Shown piece by piece: positions 10,503 through 21,892 of a stretch of 64,000 nt of DNA. Each line of letters opens with the position of its first letter. The stretch's first letter is position 1. This DNA is from Paraconiothyrium sp. Pb-2020 (taxonomy: Eukaryota > Ascomycota > Dothideomycetes > Pleosporales > Didymosphaeriaceae): NCBI GenBank assembly GCA_022419385.1, contig JAJUBI010000005.1:1488001-1552000 (forward strand), given 5' to 3'. Below the pieces are notes generated by a model. It was not told where the DNA came from and did no database searches. It was given only the letters and a program-made list of their open reading frames with translations. The position numbers and the translations under genes are program-made.

Positions 10503-12386
10503 ATGACACGTGACTCGGTCATCCCTTCCGCCGACAAAACGACAGCAGAGGCTCAAACATCGACATCAACGCGACGTGCTGCGCAGCTTACTGGTCATCT
10601 TGCATCAGTAACAGAGACGGAACAGGTGAACACCCGTCCGTCGCTTCCCATTGACTATCCCGTGTCTCGACTTCAGCTCGATGTGCAACACCACATCGAT
10701 GATGTGCGACATCTCAAGGTCGCCGTCATAGGCGCAGGTTTGAGCGGAATCAATGCGGGCATCCTTCTACCTGCCAAGGTACCTGGAATCGACCTTACCA
10801 TCTACGAGAAGAATGAGGATGTTGGTGGAACGTGGCTTGAAAACGTTTACCCGGGCGTACGCTGCGACATACCTGCGCATGTCTACCAGTCGACTTTCTC
10901 ACCTAACACCCAATGGTCCGAAATTTTTGCCAAAGGCTCCGAAATCCGCGACTACTGGCAATCTCGTGCGAGGAAGCACAATGTTTACAACTATCTAAAG
11001 CTTCGGCATCGCGTAGACGACGCAGCCTGGGATGATGAGGAAGGGAAGTGGACACTTAAAGTGCATGACCTGAGCGCCGACGTCCCCAAGTTGGAGAAGT
11101 TTGACTTCGTTATCACTGCCATCGGCCGGTTCAACGCCTGGAAATTACCAGACTATCCAGGTATCGACAGCTACAAAGGTCATCTCAGGCATACATCCAA
11201 CTGGGACAACTCATTTGATCCGCAGGGCAAGAATGTCGCCGTCATTGGTAACGGTGCAAGTGGATTGCAGGTTGTGCCTAATTTGCAGCGCATCTCAAAG
11301 CACGTTACACATTTTGTACGTAACCCTACATGGATAGCCACTTCGTGGGCAGGCGACGAGCGAACCTTTGAACCTCAGCCATACACGGAAGAACAGAAAA
11401 ACTCGTTCAAGAATCCAGAAACATATCTTGAATTCAGGAAAGATATCGAGGAAAGGTATTGGAGACGATTCCGTGCGATGGTGCGGGGCTCGGAAGAAAA
11501 CGCGGGTATACGTGATGTCTTCATCGATGTCATGAAGAAGCGGGCAGCGAAGAAGCCTGAGTTGCTTGATGGGCTAATTCCCGACTTCGCGCCACACTGC
11601 CGACGTCTGACCCCTGGTCCTGGATACCTGGAGTCTCTGACCGAGAACAATGTTGATCTGGTAAAGACACCCATTAAGCGTTTCACCGAAACCGGTATTG
11701 AGACAGTCGATGGCAAGGAACATCAGTTCGACGCTATTCTGTGCGCTACAGGTGCCAACAGTGACCTTGTACCACCGTTCTCAATCCAAGCTCGGGGTGT
11801 AGATTTGCATGAAGCGTGGAGACCAGATGGGAAATATGGATTTCCTTACACGTACTTTGGCTACTCTACGCCCGGGTTTCCCAACCTATTCTTCCTTATG
11901 GGCCCGCATGCCACAGGTCCTTCGGGTACAGTTCCGTTTGCGGCTGAGACTGCTCTCACCTACTACGCCAAAGTCCTTCGCAAGGTCTCCTCTCAAGGCT
12001 ACAAGTCTATAACGCCGTCGAAAGAGGCAACAGACGACTTTATTGATTACTGCGATGCCTTCTTCCCTACGACTGTTTTGACCGACAACTGCTCATCCTG
12101 GAACAATGGTGGTACTCCGGGGCAACGCATTCATGGTCTATGGCCAGGAAGCGCAGCTATGGCAACCATTGCGCGGCGCGACCCGCGTTGGGAGGATTGG
12201 GAGTTTGAACGCTTCAACAAAGTCAATCGCTTCGCATACTTTGGCAACGGCTACACTCGCAAAGAACTAGATGATAGTGCGGACTTGGTGTCGTATCTAA
12301 AAGCTCCAGGGCAGGGGGCAGATTTGAGGGATATTCATGAGAGCTGGTGGGACGTTCCAGGCGCAACAAACAAGACATCGCAATAG
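10503..12386 (+). CDS. FAD-dependent Baeyer-Villiger-type monooxygenase
   Basis: A single exon of 627 codons from an ATG at 10503. The first ~70 residues are polar and probably disordered. A Rossmann FAD motif GAGLSG lies near residue 77, followed by GGTWLENVYPGVRCDIPAH, a hallmark of flavoprotein monooxygenases acting on ketones. The Baeyer-Villiger fingerprint (F/Y)xGxxxHxxxW(P/D) is met by YKGHLRHTSNWD near residue 224, directly before the second nucleotide (NADPH) motif GNGASG near 249. The enzyme class uses NADPH and O2 to turn ketones into esters or lactones, or oxidises heteroatoms. Related fungal enzymes occur in both secondary metabolism and ketone breakdown. It sits between an LLM monooxygenase and an UNC-93-like transporter, which favours a small catabolic or detoxification group. 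The substrate is unknown. Confidence 0.94.
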   Translation: MTRDSVIPSADKTTAEAQTSTSTRRAAQLTGHLASVTETEQVNTRPSLPIDYPVSRLQLDVQHHIDDVRHLKVAVIGAGLSGINAGILLPAKVPGIDLTIYEKNEDVGGTWLENVYPGVRCDIPAHVYQSTFSPNTQWSEIFAKGSEIRDYWQSRARKHNVYNYLKLRHRVDDAAWDDEEGKWTLKVHDLSADVPKLEKFDFVITAIGRFNAWKLPDYPGIDSYKGHLRHTSNWDNSFDPQGKNVAVIGNGASGLQVVPNLQRISKHVTHFVRNPTWIATSWAGDERTFEPQPYTEEQKNSFKNPETYLEFRKDIEERYWRRFRAMVRGSEENAGIRDVFIDVMKKRAAKKPELLDGLIPDFAPHCRRLTPGPGYLESLTENNVDLVKTPIKRFTETGIETVDGKEHQFDAILCATGANSDLVPPFSIQARGVDLHEAWRPDGKYGFPYTYFGYSTPGFPNLFFLMGPHATGPSGTVPFAAETALTYYAKVLRKVSSQGYKSITPSKEATDDFIDYCDAFFPTTVLTDNCSSWNNGGTPGQRIHGLWPGSAAMATIARRDPRWEDWEFERFNKVNRFAYFGNGYTRKELDDSADLVSYLKAPGQGADLRDIHESWWDVPGATNKTSQ

Positions 12387-12792
12387 GCGACATGAATGAG
12401 CACATCATCGTGAATCTCGTTTTCGTCCAATCACAGAAATAGGGGATGTTCCGTTGAGCTTACGACTCTTGTCTTTTGAAATGCCGGTCAATTCATTATC
12501 GGTCCTTCAGCGATATCGCGAGCAAAAGTGGTGTTCTTCGCAAATCTTAGACGAAATGGCGTGCTACCCACCGACGTTCACCTTGCAGTTTACGCAGTCT
12601 AACCCCGCGCAACCCTAACCGTCTGCATCTGGTACCATCTCAAGGAAGATTTTTGAACCGGGACTCCATACTATAGCGGAATGATGCGCGGTTATCGCAC
12701 CGCACGTGGCGCAGACGCGCAATGTACATAAGTTGTGCCTGCCCAAACACATGTACCCACGCTGCACTTCCCAGTACACGACACCTTTTCCA
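12387..12792. other. Intergenic region, promoter of the UNC-93-like gene
   Basis: About 400 bp separates two co-directional genes. It should hold the 3' end of the monooxygenase transcript and the promoter of the transporter. I see no coding content. Confidence 0.5.
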
Positions 12793-14457
12793 ATGGCGGA
12801 CGCTGAACTTTCCAGCAGCGACATAACTACCGGCATTGAGAAACGGGATCACCCGAGTATGCTTTGATACTGTGACTTGAAAGTGCCACACTGACGCGCC
12901 TCGTAGCAAAATGGTACCGGTCGACCTTCTTCAACATTACCATCCTTGGTCTCTGCAACTTTGCAGCGCCGGGGATTTGGGGTGCAATGAACTCTCTTGG
13001 AGCAGGAGGCGCACAATCGCCCGGTTTGGTCAACGCGGCTAATGCGTTGACCTTCTGCTTGATGGTGTTGAGCTGTTTCTTTTCGAGCGTGATCGTGAAG
13101 TACATTGGAATCAAGGGCGCTTTGATCTTCGGAACGTGAGTTTACTCTTCAGGCGTAATGCCATGCATACGACCATTGTGTTGACAGCTGCAAGCTTGGG
13201 GTATGCTCCATACGCCGCTGGTTTGTACACGAACAATCGCTTTGGCAATACCTGGTTTGTTCTTCTTGGTGCGGCGCTTTGTGGAATCTCTGCTGGTGTG
13301 TTCTGGATGGCCGAGGCTGCGATCGCGATTGCCTACCCTGAGCCGTGGAACAAAGGCAAGGCTCTTGGATACTGGCTCACGTATCGCCTCAGCGGCCAGA
13401 TCCTAGGCGGTGCTATCAATCTTGGTATCAATGTCGATCGCAACGAGGCCGGCAAGGTCTCGTATACAGTGTACCTCGTGTTCATTGCGCTGCAAGCCAG
13501 TGGACCATTTGTTTCACTGCTGTTGAATCGCCCGAGCAAGGTGCAGAGAAAAGACGGCAGGAAAGTGGAGCTTGAGATATTAAAGGAGTATGTATTCATA
13601 ATGACCGCGTAAGGATAGGTGCTAATCATTAGTACTAGTCCATGGTTTGAGATCAAGGAGACGACAAGAGAGTTCTTCACCAAGAATTTCCTGCTCATTG
13701 TACTTTGGATTGGGCAGGCTGTCTTTTCCGAAGCTGTATTCTTCACCTACCTTGCGCGTACGTGCCATATTCCGAAAGATCACAGTCACCTGATAATACG
13801 CTCTCGTCTCTCACAGACTCCATTACATGACTGACCAAATGTGTACCAGTGTGGTTCTCTGTCCGCGCTCGCGCCCTCGGTTCTTTCGTTTCCGGCATCG
13901 TTGCCGTGACCTGTGGAAATCTCTTAGGCTGGTATCTGGACAACTCGCGCTTCACCCTTCGCAAACGCGCCCGCTCCGCCTTCGCCGTCATCGTGGTGTT
14001 CCAGGGCGCCTGCTGGATATGGGTCACTGTCCTTGTAACCCGCTTCCGCCATACGCGCCCAACGTACGATTGGAACAGTCCCGGATTCGGAAGTGCTTTT
14101 GCCGTCTTCGTTCTCCTCACCGCCGCCTTCCAAATCAACTATCTGTTCCTCTACTTCTTCGTCACGAACTTGGCAAGAAACGAGCCTCAGGTTATCCGAT
14201 ATGCGGCACTGTTGAGAGGCACGGAAAGCGCTTGGCAGGCTATAAGCTATGGTATCACAAGCGTAACGGTCTTTGCGGAGGTCGGTGCGGTGTACTGGAA
14301 TTTTGCTTTGTGGGGCGTCGCAATCTACCCTGCATGGCTAGTTTTGAGACATTTTGGCGAACGCAAAGAAAATTTCACCACGGTTGTAGGAAGCGAAGAG
14401 CGCGTTAGTGAGGCAGTTGCCTATGTCGAGCGCCACGACGAGGAGATCAAAGGTTGA
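12793..14457 (+). CDS. UNC-93-like major facilitator family membrane protein
   Basis: Five exons: 12793-12856, 12907-13135, 13195-13587, 13633-13757 and 13850-14457 (introns 50, 59, 45 and 92 nt), 472 residues. The first exon is MADAELSSSDITT..., followed by KWYRSTFFNITILGLCNF and GIWGAMNSLGAGGAQSP, the typical opening of fungal DUF895/UNC-93-like proteins. Later segments include GYAPYAAGLYTNNRFGN, a helix around FFTYLALWFSVRARALGSF, and GAVYWNFALWGVAIYPAW. Around 10-12 membrane spans are expected. The animal founder regulates a potassium channel; fungal members behave as MFS-like transporters of unknown cargo. It lies 406 bp behind the Baeyer-Villiger-type enzyme on the same strand, so export or uptake linked to that enzyme is possible but unproven. 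Confidence 0.92.
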
Positions 14458-15498
14458 AATTGAGTAGATGTGCATCGCGAAGTTGTATGGAGTTGGACGA
14501 GGGGCCTGGGATTATAGAAGACTTGGTCGAGTTGTAGGGGTCGAGCTGCTTTCTGGTAAATGTTTTAAGATTTGGTGAGCGAGGTCAACGTCCTTGCATA
14601 GAACCCAGGTGCTGCCGTCGCGGGAAGGAGTATTGGCATAAAGAACGAATACCGTCAGGCGCGGTTTGTAGGTCATTGATGTGCGTTCAAGCTGGTTTAG
14701 AGGCTGTTTTGGAAGACCATTTTACCAAGACGCACTCAAGCAGGCCTACCCAGTCATGCTTAGCAATTCCAAAATGCTACAGACCAAGAGGCATGTTTTT
14801 ATAATCTGGAACTATGGCTTTCTGCTATACTCAACATTCTGTCACGCTCTAGGCATCAACACCATGTCTTGGTGACTTCACATCATCTATTCCTTTACCG
14901 TCAGTGTCAACTAAAAACACAGTGAACTTGTTGAAAGCCTAGAGATAGGTATAGGAAAGGTGGGGCGTTTGCACCAGGTAGAACATGAAGGTGTGATCTT
15001 CTTGGGGGTAGATCTGCCAGTGATTATGAAAAAAAAAAAAGGTTCTCGTACTTTCGCGCTGTGGTACGCATCCTAGTCTTGCACTTTCTCTGGGTCCTCT
15101 GGAACCTTGCTTTGGGCAACGCTAACAAGGCGTTCACTGCCTATAACAGCGCAGTGCGCCTCATGATGCAACCACTCAGCATCGACCATGTTAACTGCAT
15201 CATGTGGAACGTTTCGAGAAATATGTTGAGCCAGAATTTGCTTACGAGCCTTTTGCCAGCCTGGGCCTGTAACGATGTCTTCCCACTATTCGGTAAAACT
15301 CATAAGCTGTCCTCTGCTGACGACTGCGCCGAAGAATCCCCCAAGGCTGGTAGGACTCTAACGAGCGCGTTAGCGGTATTTTGAGGAAGATCCTTGTCCC
15401 GACTGTAAAGTGTTGCTGCATCAGCGAGTCTACAACTCTACCCTCTTTACAAAAGCCATACAAATGCAGCTCAAATTTCCTAGCGCACCTTAATGGAC
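14458..15498. other. Convergent intergenic region with an A12 run
   Basis: Lies between the ends of the UNC-93-like (+) and F-box (-) genes. It contains a 12-base adenine run at 15029-15040 and short open frames without recognisable content. At over 1 kb it is longer than two 3' UTRs usually need. No gene can be supported. Confidence 0.5.
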
Positions 15499-16941
15499 CT
15501 ACACCTTCGCATCCGACCTCCCCTCCACAACCCCCAACAACTCCACCAGCGCTTCTCTATCCTCCTCATCACACGCCGGGAAGTAGTAAGTCGTTCGCTG
15601 CCCCTCTCCGGTATTGAGAGCATGACCTCTTCTACCCTTTTCGTCGGCATTGCGCGCATTGGACAACACCCAGTGCCCGCCACCGCCAACCCACTGACTC
15701 GGCCCAATCCCATTGTCAAATATGTAGTACCTATCATGTATCAATCTTGGAGCGAGTTCATGCCTTTCCTCGAACATCTTCTGCTCATACCATTCACCCT
15801 GTCCAATGGCGAAGTGCCTTAGCTTGGGCAGCCCGGTGCTAAATCGAGGGAAAACGTGGTGCCAGCGGAGATCAAGCTCCTTGATGAAGATTTTCCAACC
15901 ACGCTCGCTAACATGCAGAGGTTCTAAACCAGGAAAATGCGTATTGACGTGTTCCTCCCCCAGATATGCGGCTGTGATGATGGGGCAGTCGTCGAGTAGG
16001 AGTTCCTCAACAGTAGCGCCGTGAGACAGGATCCAATCGATCTGCCATTCGTGTGCGATTGTCCAATTTCCCAGGCTCAGGCTTTGCAAGTGCGGGAAGT
16101 GCAAAGGACGGAGATCGCAGAAGGGCCAAAAGCCCCACAGACATTGTGTTGCGTAGAGGCTGAGATGCGTTAGCTGGCCTTGTAGTGGGGCGAGCCAGCG
16201 AGTGCACAGGTCGTTGTTGAACATTTTGTGGCATCCGGGCTTATTGATGTCGTGCTCAGGAGCTGCATCGTCAGACTCAGTTGCAATACACAGATTGAGT
16301 CTCTTGAGTTTGCGCAGAACAGGGGCGAAAACGAGAGAATCGTAGACTGAATCAGATATATGGTCTTGAAGGTTCTTTATTGTGAGCGAATCGAAGTGCG
16401 GCATCGAATGTTTTTGGTTGACACATAATCCTTCGAGTAGGGCATTCAAAACATCCGTCCGAAAGGACACCGTCTCAGCAACGTCTTTGGGCCAGGCGCT
16501 CATTTCGTTGTCTACGGCACATATGCGCGAGAACACCATTCTGACTTCTCGGAGATTTGGGAATCGTGATACGCTCTTCAGAGATTTTTCGTAAGACTCA
16601 TCTAGGTCTGATTCGGATTGATCGCAGTCGTCCTCATCATTGTTGTTAGGGTCGAAGGTGTAGAAAATCACTGTCCGCACAAGTGGACAGAGCGAGTCGT
16701 TTTCCAGGATATTATTGTATTTCTGCACGCTTTCCAGGTTTTCCTTTTCGGTGTCTTCGTCTGACTCGTCGTCCAAGAGATCTATACCCTGCTCAGGGTG
16801 ATACAAGCGCACAGTACCAAAGAGTATTTCAGTTGCTAGCGTGCTAACAGATTTGTTGACCAGACGAAAACACCTTAGCGTTTTGACATCGAGGGATTGT
16901 AGGCATTGTCGCTGCAACTCGACTGGTAGACTGAACCACAT
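15499..16941 (-). CDS. F-box protein, intronless
   Basis: 480 codons without an intron. The N-terminus MWFSLPVELQRQCLQSLDV..RCFRLVNKSVS..A is a typical fungal F-box (about residues 3-45), the Skp1-binding module of SCF ubiquitin ligases. An acidic segment follows (DLLDDESDEDTEKENLE). The rest has leucine-rich, irregular repeat-like stretches (LTHLSLYATQCLWGF, LQSLSLGNWTIAHEW, VEELLLDDCP) that could form a substrate-binding surface. The target is unknown. The stop falls after EGRSDAKV. The homology call rests on the F-box alone; the remainder belongs to a large, fast-evolving fungal group. Confidence 0.88.
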   Translation of the reverse strand: MWFSLPVELQRQCLQSLDVKTLRCFRLVNKSVSTLATEILFGTVRLYHPEQGIDLLDDESDEDTEKENLESVQKYNNILENDSLCPLVRTVIFYTFDPNNNDEDDCDQSESDLDESYEKSLKSVSRFPNLREVRMVFSRICAVDNEMSAWPKDVAETVSFRTDVLNALLEGLCVNQKHSMPHFDSLTIKNLQDHISDSVYDSLVFAPVLRKLKRLNLCIATESDDAAPEHDINKPGCHKMFNNDLCTRWLAPLQGQLTHLSLYATQCLWGFWPFCDLRPLHFPHLQSLSLGNWTIAHEWQIDWILSHGATVEELLLDDCPIITAAYLGEEHVNTHFPGLEPLHVSERGWKIFIKELDLRWHHVFPRFSTGLPKLRHFAIGQGEWYEQKMFEERHELAPRLIHDRYYIFDNGIGPSQWVGGGGHWVLSNARNADEKGRRGHALNTGEGQRTTYYFPACDEEDREALVELLGVVEGRSDAKV

Positions 16942-17332
16942 GATTAAAGACGAACGTATGAGGAAACAATGACTAAATGGCCGGAAGTGGAGAATGAAAT
17001 GGCGGACGACCTGTATGCAAAGTAGGGTTGGCGGGTTTTCGAAAGGAGTGAGCTAACCAAATCAGGCGAAGTGAACAGAAACGACAGGGAGCAAATCGTC
17101 TTACGTCTCAAATTGGCTAGGTTTTGGCAACGCTCATGTCGGCTCATTTGGCCGTAGGAAATTTGGTACAGCTATCCAGCAGGTCTTCGAACAAAGGAGT
17201 TGGGTTTAGGACTGATGACTATAGCTGCACCATGGACATCCGAGTTAGTCCTTGAAAAATAGTAATGTTCTATTCTATGGTATATTAGGTCCTATCTCTA
17301 CATATACCCTCGCGCTTCTTCCCTTCAGGGTA
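16942..17332. other. Promoter region of the F-box gene
   Basis: Separates the F-box start codon from the ALG5 stop codon; both genes are on the minus strand. No coding content or clear regulatory motif was recognised. Confidence 0.5.
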
Positions 17333-18625
17333 TCAATCCCGCTTGTAAACACCAGTTAACCATGCAGCCCTCAGCACGGCCAGACCCCACGCCATGCCTA
17401 AGCTATCCCAAACAACATTCAGCTTACTCCCGAGCACCTCCTTCCAACCAATAGCCACCTCAACCATGGGTATCTTGCCGCTCTCCGCAAGCATGAGCAT
17501 CTCGACGTCGAAGATCCAGCCCTCGCTATGCATGTACGGGATGATATAAGGTAAGGCGGGACGAGAGAAGAGCTTGAAGCCGCATTGGGTGTCTGCGATG
17601 GCGGCAGTGGCAGGGGGTGTCATGAGGCGGAGGAGCAAGTGGAAGGAGTGCATAAGGAAGTTACGGAGTTTGGAGCGCTGGGTGGTGTTAGCTTCGGATA
17701 ATATAGCGTGAAGAGGGAATATACCTTCACGACAGCTTCGCTGCCAACCAAGTGCGCACGACTGCCAATCGCAACTCCACGTCCTCTGTCATCTTCAACT
17801 CTCTCGCAGCCTTCGAGCAACTTGCCCAGATCACTGAATCTTGATGCACCGTCCGCATCCGCAAAGACAACGTATTTGCCTCTTACATGCCGCATGCCAT
17901 GGGTGACAGCGCCGCCTTTCCCGCGGTTTGCTTCCAACTCAACAATGCGGATGCTGCCTTCCGGAATGCGCTCCTCATGCTTCAAGTGGTCCTTCCACGG
18001 CCCTGAAACCGACTTCCTGTGCTTGCTGAGCTGGTGCTCACGCGCAAACTGTAACGCCTTGTCCACGGTCTTATCTGTGGATCCATCGCTCACAAGTATG
18101 ATCTCCCAACCTCTCCCTGCGAATTCCTGCTGTAAATAATCCACTGCTTCCTCCAACATGCCCGTTAACCGCTCCTCCTCGTTATACGCCGGCACTACAA
18201 CGCTCATGAATAATTCCGGTTCCTCAAGCGCGATCTTAGCGAGGGTTTCCCTTCTCTTGCCTCCAGATCGCTTCTTGCTGATCTCTTTCTCTGCAGTCCA
18301 TTTGTCGATCCAGCACGGCAGCTCCTTGGGCTCACTGCGCTCCCCGTTGGGCAAGACGGTGATGTACTGCTTTTCCGAGCGGCGGGGTTCGCGGGGGACC
18401 GGTGCAAATAAGACCAAGGCCATATAGCACTACATCTCCAGTCAGTATTTGCGTGCCTGATGCGCGTACAGTGGAAGACTATGAAGAGAGACATACCCAG
18501 AACAATCCAGCCCCGCACAAGCCTGCCAGCGCTACGAGCATCATCCACGTTGGCGGCAATTGCACTGTCTGCGCAGGCACTTTTGAAGGAAAGCCATACC
18601 CATAGGATTCGTCGCCGAGTCCCAT
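17333..18625 (-). CDS. ALG5: Dolichyl-phosphate beta-glucosyltransferase Alg5
   Basis: Transfers glucose from UDP-glucose to dolichyl phosphate at the endoplasmic reticulum, supplying the glucose donor for N-glycan precursor assembly. Three exons, 18625-18497, 18429-17725 and 17677-17333 (introns 67 and 47 nt), give 392 residues. A membrane anchor spans about residues 29-53 and is split by intron 1. The family-2 glycosyltransferase domain begins at MSVVVPAYNEEERL (~116). It continues with IILVSDGSTDKT, the acidic motif FADADGASRF (~236), DTQCGFKLF, and EGWIFDVEMLMLAE, all diagnostic for Alg5. The C-terminus ends LTGVYKRD. The ATG at 18625 fits the usual short cytosolic/lumenal tail before the anchor. 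No oddities were seen. Confidence 0.96.
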
Positions 18626-20196
18626 TATGAGAGCTATGCTATAGCGTTGAAGAGGCCGTGCGGAGCGCGTGTTATCTGCGGGGAGCTATGTATATGAACA
18701 TTAACATTGATGCGCACAAGCGGCAATTGGAACAATTTGAACACGAAATGAAGCTGCCGATACGCTCGAAGGAGGCGGACAGCATAAAAGAAAAGGAAAA
18801 GACTGAGCGCGTCGTGCACAAACCCGTTGCAACGCGACTGTTTCGTCGAAGATGCAACGTAGGCAGCTTACGTCTTGACCGCGGCTGAATCGTCGGCCCG
18901 TGCCCCTAGTTCATCACGCCGTTGAAACGCTCCACAGTCATGCCAAACCCCGGTGCGATATGTCAGAAGACTTTACCATTAGCACTAGCAGTAACAATTG
19001 TTTTCTGTCTGATTGTACAGAAGAGCCCAAGACGCAGGCATAAAGTACTTAATGCCGAGGATTTAGTCTCAACGGAATACCTACAAACTAGGATACCGGA
19101 AGAAACCATCCAAATCTCAACATGCTTGGTCTTAATCAGCCGTCGAAATCCTTGCATTCAACTTCGTGAAGGCTATACTCGTGTGGCAGCCAGTCAAGCT
19201 GACGCAGCTGTCGCGGTGAGGTTACCGTTGGAACGGAAAGCTCTGAATTCAGGATAACCAAAACATCGATGTACACGAATCCTAGAACACCAACTGGCGA
19301 GCTGGCGGAAGAGGAAGCTACCTCCTTGAAACTTCCTATACATGTTGTCTCGAATGGTTCCGAGTCGCCTCCAATGCATTCCCTTTACGCTCTGGGATTC
19401 TGTGGACGACGAAAAACAATTCTATTGGCCACATGGATAGTGCACTCCGTCTCTAAAAACGCAGCCATCGGCATGTCAATCTTTATGATACGCTGTCTAA
19501 ACGTCTGCTATGTCACGGAGAGTGATTAGGGAAGCGGCTGATGCAGGATCTGGCCTATCGGAGAAGAAGTGAGACAACGGCCAGGTATGCCTGACTGGGT
19601 GAGAGCACTGAGAGACATTGCCGCAAGCACACGGCCCAACAAAGGCTGGATACATACGACAGGGTTCATGCCGTCGAGAAGAGCGGTCAAGGAAGTGGAT
19701 GGTGCAAGAAACGCGCCTCGCTGCTCTCTCTTCTAACAAGCCTTACAAGGAACGAGAACGACTTGCCATACTTTGAATACCCTGTGATCGGTGGTGTTGC
19801 AGTGTTAGCGCCAGGGGAGTTGATTTTGTACGACTTCAAAACGTTTATCGTCTTGAATCATTTGTGGTACCCATACACAGTGTCCCCCAATCCTCCTTGT
19901 GGGTGCTGTCAACATCGCAGAACAAACGGCATTTAGCCTTGTTGTAGGCTGTGTCCGACCATGCCGCCCAAGGATTCATTTGACACATGGGAGAAGCTCC
20001 GTGTGCTTCTTTGTTTATCACTCTGCTGGGGGGTACACATCACATCCGAGGCATTTAGTATCAAGCTCGCAAGTGTGGCATCACCACTGCACGTGGTAGA
20101 GTTGAGTAGGTATTCCCTACTGTAAATAGATACCATAAGCCTAAATACGAGATGGAATTATTTAGGTATGGGACTATTCGGAGCAAGTTGATAACC
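18626..20196. other. Long intergenic region with an unexplained open frame
   Basis: About 1.6 kb between ALG5 and the ankyrin-type gene. I recognise no gene. Within it, plus-strand frame 19594-19937 stays open for ~114 codons without an ATG and reads like protein in its second half (for example NDLPYFEYPVIGGVAVLAPG and LILYDFKTFIVLNHLWYPY). It could be an exon of an unrecognised gene or a decayed one, but no start, splice partner or homologue can be named. Confidence 0.4.
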
Positions 20197-21892
20197 ATGC
20201 TCGGCTCTGACTACAACTATTTCCTTCCTGCCGAGACCATTGGAGACTTTCAAGGAATGGACACCGTGTGTGAAGTACGCTGCGGACCTTGAAGACCCCT
20301 CCTAGGAAGTTGAAAAGCGACTGTGCTCAATACTCTAAGAAAACAAAGATCTTTTGAGAACAAGCCATCGTTTGTCAATTTACTACAACTTGAAATGCAC
20401 GATTCCCTCTCGTTGGAGATTGTGGACGAGCTTCCGGGGGATTCCCACTACAGCAAGCCAATAACCGGCCCTGAAAGGCGTCGCACCAGACTATCACAGC
20501 GAGGGACGGGTGTTTCGGCTAGATCTCCCTTGAAAGTTGGGAAGTCGGGCTATGAGACATTCACGGGTGCCACAATTCTGGAGTTGGAAGAGAATGAGAT
20601 TCAGTTACTGCTGCCAAACGACTGCCACAGAACAATACACACAGCCAATGATCAAATGGCATCCATGGCACCACGGATACATGTCAAATATGTCAGGGCA
20701 GATCATCTCAGGAAGAGTGTTGCTAGCAGGGCTTCTAGTGTGTGCAAGTTCAGCGAGTGGAAAGAGGGTTCGGTCGCGACCCCTTTCATTACGGAGGATG
20801 CAACCGAGATCATAGGACGAGGTCTCGTAGCATTCGAGGGCGCGGCTGATTTGATTGCTAAAGAAATAAAAAAGAACGAAACGGTCCCGACTACGACGAA
20901 CTTGTTTTCTCTCACATGGGCTCGTGGGTTACAGACGAAATGCTTTTGTCGGCATCAAAGTATGTGTCATACCAGAACTTTTCCGGTCGGTAGCAGCGCG
21001 TTCGAACATTTGGACATGAGTTCGATAATCACCTCAGCAACACGCTCTTCATCATTGGCCAAAGCACTTTCCACTCTTGGCTTTGATCACAGCTTGTTGC
21101 AATCTAGCTCGATCGATGTCATAGGTAAGACGGCTCCTAGAGAATCTTCCGGCTACACTCTCGGCAGCAAGGTCCAATCAATGCTAGCGAGTGCGAGATC
21201 CTATCCAAAGGAGCTCACTGATCGCAATTTGGCACGTAATAGCGCACGACTCAACAAAAGCTGCACCACACAGATACGCAACTGGTCAATCTGGTTGAGT
21301 CGAGCCAAGACAGAAGCCCCACATCGCTGGACCCTTCTAGAGCGTGTTCAGGAAGCAATAAACAGCATGATGGAAGAAGATCTTCAATCTCTGGATGAAA
21401 AAGGCGATTCAATATTACATAGTTTAATCTCAAGCATTGAAAGACTCGGGATGCGAGCAGCGGATGTGCGACAAGTGCTACAGTCTCTGTTCGAAAAAGC
21501 GGGCGGCGGACTAACGACGACAATGAGATTCTTGGGACTACGCAACAAGGACGGCTTGACACCTCTGCACCTTGCTGTCAAGTCCGCGTTGCCGCATGTT
21601 GTGGCAGAGCTCATGTTACAAGAGGCCGCGTGCTACTGCGTTAACATAGACAGGAGAAACCACTCAACCAGGATTCAGGATATCGCAAGAAGATTACGAG
21701 GTATCATTGCTTATTGAAGTAGATGCTTTGCTTTGTGTCTGTTTGGTCACCGATGCGCTGGCGGGGAGGCTTTCCCGCGAAGAACATCAGTTTCGGCCTC
21801 TGAGAGAGTGGTGCAAAGAGAGCAGCAACAGGAAGAGAAAGAGAAAGCATTCAGATGAAGCTCTGCGTATGATGGAAGAGCTAATCAACTAG
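20197..21892 (+). CDS. Ankyrin-repeat-like fungal protein, exon model tentative
   Basis: The core is an open frame from 20323 to 21717 with a first internal ATG at 20395. A better model adds a short first exon from ATG 20197 (MLGSDYNYFLPAET...) joined across a 48-nt intron (20270-20317). An optional 82-nt intron (21701-21782) would lead into a charged tail ending RMMEELIN at 21892. The three-exon version is 521 residues, the version stopping at 21717 is 490, and the minimal one is 440. The only recognisable part is C-terminal: DEKGDSILHSLI and NKDGLTPLHLAV are ankyrin-repeat cores. The first ~350 residues match nothing I know. Ankyrin repeats mediate protein-protein contacts; a specific role cannot be given. 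Confidence 0.6.

Noticed and set aside
7737..14457. Mycotoxin or polyketide biosynthetic cluster suggested by the Baeyer-Villiger enzyme
   Set aside because: No polyketide synthase, peptide synthetase, terpene synthase or prenyltransferase is in the window, so a biosynthetic core is missing.
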